From positions 1,364,001 to 1,428,000 of the forward strand of contig NZ_CP066218.1 in NCBI RefSeq assembly GCF_016313185.1: 64,000 nucleotides of DNA. The letters are read 5' to 3'. Below the pieces are notes generated by a model. The model saw nothing but the letters and a program-made list of their open reading frames with translations. It was not told the DNA's origin and searched no databases. A program made the translations under genes and the position numbers. The stretch comes from Mycolicibacterium baixiangningiae. GTDB lineage: Bacteria > Actinomycetota > Actinomycetes > Mycobacteriales > Mycobacteriaceae. Shown piece by piece: positions 61,159 to 64,000 of this stretch (position 1 is its first letter; every line of letters begins with the position of its first letter).

Positions 61159-62480
61159 CAGGCAGTGCCTGTGCTCGCGTCCTCGCGCTTGATGGCATGG
61201 CCGAGTACCGGTGCCAGCGCGACGCCGATGATCGAGGCGATGATGACGACGTAGAACCCAGCGGACGGGTTGTCTGTCGCGGTCTCGGCCAGTCCGAACA
61301 GGTATGGCCCGACGAACCCGCCGATGAGTCCGATGGTGTTGATGAACGCCAGGCTGGCCGCAGCCATCAAACCGGACATGCGCGCCATCGCGATCGACCA
61401 GAACAGCGGCAGAGTGCCGAACACGAAGATCATCGAGATCGCGATGAGCAGGATGCGGGCCAGCGCGCTGGAGGAAAGCATGAAGGCGATCGAGGTGGCC
61501 AGGGTGGCGGCGGCGAGGATGCCGACGGCGCTGGCCTCGCGCTGGTAGCGGGCGAACAGGCGGGGTACCACCAGCACGCCGATCGTCGCGCCGATTCCCG
61601 CACTTCCGGACAGGAGCCCGATGAGGAACGAGCCGCTGATGTCGAGGTCTTCGACGATCGCCGGGATGTTGAAAACGATGCCCACGTTGGTGATTTGGTT
61701 GAAGAAGTAGATCAACGCCACCACGATGACGAAGGGTCGACCGAAGGCCTTCTTGACGTTGCCACGGATCCTGGTCGCGGTGTCGTGGTGGGCGCCGACG
61801 GCGCGTTCGGTGAGGATGCGCGCCTCATCGGCGGACAACCAGTGTGCCTCGCTGGGTACTTGAGGAAGCTTGAACCAGACCAGGACGCCGACCAGAACGG
61901 TGACGGCACCTTCGATGAGGAACATCCACTGCCAGCCGTGCAGTCCGAGTGCGCTGTCGAGTTCCATCAGCGCTCCGCCCATGGGGCCGCCGACGACCAG
62001 CGCGATGGTGGGCGCCAGGTAGATGAAACCGACGACGGTGGCGCGGTAGCTCTGGGCGAACCAGACGGTGACCATGTACATCAGGGCGGGGTAGAGGCCG
62101 GCCTCGGCGGCGCCGAGCAAGAATCGCATGATGTAGAAGGACAGGTCGCCCTGTACGAACATCATCAGCGCAGACAGGGTGCCCCAGGTGACGGCGATGC
62201 GGGCGATCCACCGGCGTGGCCCGACGCGGTACATGATCAGGTTGCTCGGAATTTCGAGAAACGCGTAGCTGATGAAGAAGATGCCTGCGCCGAAACCGAA
62301 CGCCGCGGCACTGATGCCGACGTCGGCTTCGAGGTGGGTCTTGGCCAGCGCGACGTTGGTGCGGTCGATGTAGGCCATGAAGTACACCGCGCACATGACG
62401 GGGAGCAGCCGCAGCACGGCCTTGCGGGTGGCGCGCTTGTGCAGTTCGTCTGCCGATGCGAGCGCAGAGTCGATGCTCAT
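61158..62480 (-). CDS. MFS transporter, anion:cation symporter family
   Basis: A 440-residue, twelve-helix carrier. AVYFMAYIDRTNVALAKTHL in helix 1 and the GAAEAGLYPALMYMVTVWF segment of helix 4 mark the ACS family, which imports organic acids such as phthalate, tartrate, glucarate or hydroxyphenylacetate. The central loop (about 205-240) is hydrophilic. It is divergent from a TetR-type regulator across a palindromic operator. The RidA remnant at its 3' end suggests a catabolic operon once followed. Substrate unknown. Confidence 0.9.
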   Translation of the reverse strand: MSIDSALASADELHKRATRKAVLRLLPVMCAVYFMAYIDRTNVALAKTHLEADVGISAAAFGFGAGIFFISYAFLEIPSNLIMYRVGPRRWIARIAVTWGTLSALMMFVQGDLSFYIMRFLLGAAEAGLYPALMYMVTVWFAQSYRATVVGFIYLAPTIALVVGGPMGGALMELDSALGLHGWQWMFLIEGAVTVLVGVLVWFKLPQVPSEAHWLSADEARILTERAVGAHHDTATRIRGNVKKAFGRPFVIVVALIYFFNQITNVGIVFNIPAIVEDLDISGSFLIGLLSGSAGIGATIGVLVVPRLFARYQREASAVGILAAATLATSIAFMLSSSALARILLIAISMIFVFGTLPLFWSIAMARMSGLMAAASLAFINTIGLIGGFVGPYLFGLAETATDNPSAGFYVVIIASIIGVALAPVLGHAIKREDASTGTA

Positions 62481-62574
62481 GAGGCCCCTTCTGGTTGTCG
62501 CGGCGTTGATCCAAGGACGCGCGTTGCAGAGCTGAATCGCCGTGTCGAGAGTGGCGCGAAACGTCTACACCAGG

Positions 62575-62590
62575 AATACTACTGAGTATT
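62575..62590. promoter_or_regulatory. Probable TetR operator
   Basis: AATACT-actg-AGTATT is a perfect palindrome between the divergent MFS and TetR genes, in unusually AT-rich surroundings. It is a plausible binding site for the adjacent regulator. Confidence 0.55.
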
Positions 62591-62684
62591 ATCGTAACGA
62601 AGGTCACAAAAGGTGTCAATCGTGAGCGCTGCCGGCCGGCCCGTCCGCACGGTCACGGAGCATGCGCGATGCTGGAGGACGTAC

Positions 62685-63326
62685 GTGACGGCAGTGGGAG
62701 TTGAGTTGAGCGCGAGCGCCGAACTGGAACCGGACGTCAAGGGCCGGATACTGGACGCCGCGGCGGACGCCTTCATGGCGCGCGGGTTCGCGAACACCAC
62801 CATCGACGACATCGCCGACGAGGTGGGGGCGACGAAAGGCCTGATCTACTACCACTTCCGGTCGAAGTTCGACATCTTCCTGGCCGTGTACGAGGACGGC
62901 ATGCGTCGTGTCCGCGAGCGGGTCGAACCGCATTCGACGGCACCGGGGACTGGACACCAGCGGCTCGAGGCGATGTCGATCGCGCACCTGGAGAACTTGA
63001 TGACCGAGCTGGGGTACCACCACGTGGTGCATCAGGGGGTGCGACACCAGGATTCGACGGCGTTGAAGGTGCGCCAGCGGGACGCGTTGACGGCGCTGAA
63101 CGAGCTCAGGCGTGACTATGAGCGGATGTTCCGCCGCGTCATCGCCGAGGGGATCGCGGACGGTTCGCTGCGCAGGGTCGACGAAGCGCTCGCGACCCGC
63201 ACGCTGCTCAGCAATCTGAACGCCGTCGACGTCTGGTACCGCAAGATCGAGGGCCAGACCGGTGAGGAGATTCGCGAGCTGGCGAGCCAGGTGGTCGACA
63301 TGCTGATCGGCGGGCTCGCCGACTGA
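62685..63326 (+). CDS. TetR-family transcriptional regulator
   Basis: A 213-residue regulator with a helix-turn-helix at about residues 20-65 (AFMARGFANTTIDDIADEVG, then ATKGLIYYHFRSKFDIF). The ligand domain follows, with HHVVHQGVRHQDSTAL and a C-terminal DVWYRKIEGQTGEEIREL. GTG 62685 is set by TGGAGGAC (62672-62679); earlier in-frame codons back to 62613 lack a ribosome binding site. It probably represses itself and the divergent transporter gene and is released by the transported compound or its CoA ester. Confidence 0.88.
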   Translation: MTAVGVELSASAELEPDVKGRILDAAADAFMARGFANTTIDDIADEVGATKGLIYYHFRSKFDIFLAVYEDGMRRVRERVEPHSTAPGTGHQRLEAMSIAHLENLMTELGYHHVVHQGVRHQDSTALKVRQRDALTALNELRRDYERMFRRVIAEGIADGSLRRVDEALATRTLLSNLNAVDVWYRKIEGQTGEEIRELASQVVDMLIGGLAD

Positions 63327-63342
63327 CCCGCTTTCCGGCGGG
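63327..63342 (+). terminator. Weak hairpin after the TetR gene
   Basis: CCCGC and GCGGG pair around six bases directly after the stop codon, with no T-tract. It may stop transcription weakly. Confidence 0.3.
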
Positions 63343-63399
63343 ACCTATGGTCTAGCGTCTGACTGCGCACAAGCTGCCGACACGATAAGGGGAGTGCGT

Positions 63400-63456
63400 A
63401 TGTCAGAGCTGCCTGTCGTAGATGCGCACGGATGGCGGTATTGCGCATACGTGTGA
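63400..63456 (+). CDS. Possible 18-codon small ORF with strong ribosome binding site
   Basis: AAGGGGAG (63387-63394) is ideally spaced before ATG 63400. The frame reads MSELPVVDAHGWRYCAYV and stops. It may be a leader peptide for the regulator gene at 63503, a real small protein, or the start of a gene destroyed by a frameshift or deletion. ATGCGCA/TGCGCAT inside it (63422-63428 and 63442-63448) can form a hairpin. Confidence 0.4.
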   Translation: MSELPVVDAHGWRYCAYV

Positions 63457-63502
63457 GGATGATGACGCGGTCGGCACGCGTCGACCGGATCGGAGTCGGG
63501 TG

Positions 63503-64000
63503 ATGCAGCGACCGCATCAGGTGGTGGTTCTCGTACTCGACGGGGCGCTCCCGCTGGACGTCGGGATCCCGGCGGAGGTGTTCCATCCGGAGTCGGGGTT
63601 CCCCTACGAAGTGTCGGCCTGCGGGGTCACCGCCGGAACGGTGCCGTCCCACGGGGGCTTCGGCTACGCGGTCCCGCGGGGCCTGGACGCACTGGCCGAC
63701 GCGGACACGATCGTCGTCCCGGGGTACGCGCCGGCGGGTCGGCCGATACCGGTGGAGGTGCACGAAGCGCTCCGGAGCGCCGCATCCCGCGGGACGCGCA
63801 TCGCGTCGATCTGCTACGGCGCATTCGCCCTCGCGGACGCCGGCCTGCTCGACGGCCTGCGGGCGACGACGCACTGGGATGCGGCGGAGAAGTTCGCGGA
63901 GCGGCATCCGCAGATCACGGTCGAGCCGAACGTGCTCTTCGTCGACGAGGGATCCATCCTCACCTCGGCGGGGGCCGCGGCCGGTCTCGACCTGTGCCTG
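63503..64000 (+). CDS. GlxA-family regulator, DJ-1/PfpI domain (truncated by window end)
   Basis: The frame is open to the end of the window (166 codons seen). It begins MQRPHQVVVLVLDGALPLDV and shows the DJ-1/PfpI fold: DADTIVVPGYAP, then the elbow ASICYGAFALADAGLLDG with the usual Cys, ATTHWDAAEKFAERHP, and LTSAGAAAGLDLCL. This is the N-terminal half of GlxA-type transcription regulators, which continue with an AraC helix-turn-helix. That part is beyond the window, so regulator status is inferred. ATG 63503 lies 46 bases after the small ORF. Confidence 0.85.
   Translation, partial: MQRPHQVVVLVLDGALPLDVGIPAEVFHPESGFPYEVSACGVTAGTVPSHGGFGYAVPRGLDALADADTIVVPGYAPAGRPIPVEVHEALRSAASRGTRIASICYGAFALADAGLLDGLRATTHWDAAEKFAERHPQITVEPNVLFVDEGSILTSAGAAAGLDLCL

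Noticed and set aside
61122..62585. A 487-codon plus-strand frame across the MFS gene
   Set aside because: Antisense shadow with Asp/Gly/His-rich low-complexity sequence; the MFS reading has clear helices and family motifs.

Overview
The window is high-GC actinobacterial DNA from a mycobacterium, probably a fast-growing Mycolicibacterium-type species. The evidence is RpfB, protein O-mannosyltransferase, the Rv0998-type cAMP-dependent lysine acetyltransferase, a PE-PPE-domain protein, LpqT/LpqU lipoproteins, a 13E12-type HNH protein with a perfect mycobacterial LexA box, and gene order. The backbone follows M. tuberculosis Rv0998 to Rv1028 (lysine acetyltransferase, alkB, arcA, pmt, rsmI, pabB, metS, tatD, rpfB, ksgA, ispE, pks16, pth, rplY, lpqT, prsA, glmU, tetR, mfd, mazG, lpqU, eno, divIC-like, DUF501, ppx, kdpE, kdpD). 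Homology and synteny are judged from memory of these families; no search was run. The species cannot be fixed from the sequence.

Layout. 1-9.1 kb: small secreted protein, lysine acetyltransferase, shikimate-dehydrogenase-like enzyme, PE-PPE hydrolase, two related lipoproteins, AlkB, SoxR with its operator, arginine deiminase, then a DUF559 endonuclease-like gene bracketed by 31-bp inverted repeats. 9-24.7 kb: pmt, rsmI, DUF1330, pabB, an ECF41 sigma factor coupled to an FAD oxidoreductase, gdhA coupled to metG, tatD, rpfB-ksgA, an inserted amino-acid permease and soluble Ser/Thr kinase, then ispE. 24.7-34 kb: pks16 with a long leader, a sugar-type ABC importer joined to a flavin monooxygenase, and a DrrAB-like exporter. 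34-52.3 kb: translation, wall-precursor and repair genes (pth, rplY, lpqT, arsC, prsA, glmU, tRNA-Gln, tetR, mfd, mazG), the efeUOB iron operon with an IdeR-like box, and lpqU-eno-divIC-DUF501-ppx. 52.3-64 kb: two DUF4383 membrane proteins, the SOS-controlled HNH gene, prpE, kdpE-kdpD without kdpFABC, a degenerate decarboxylase-like gene, an MFS transporter with a divergent TetR regulator, a RidA remnant, and the start of a GlxA-type regulator that runs off the window.

Accessory genes sit at joints of the conserved backbone (arcA/pmt, ksgA/ispE, pks16/pth, mazG/lpqU, ppx/kdpE, after kdpD). Several joints carry dispersed palindromic repeats or gene remnants (an SDR at 35.4 kb, a RidA at 61.1 kb), so they look like repeated insertion/deletion sites. 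The best candidates for something undescribed are the inverted-repeat-flanked endonuclease gene (8062-9052), the ABC importer plus FMN monooxygenase operon (26760-32095), and the kinase/permease insertion that splits the rpfB-ksgA-ispE cluster.
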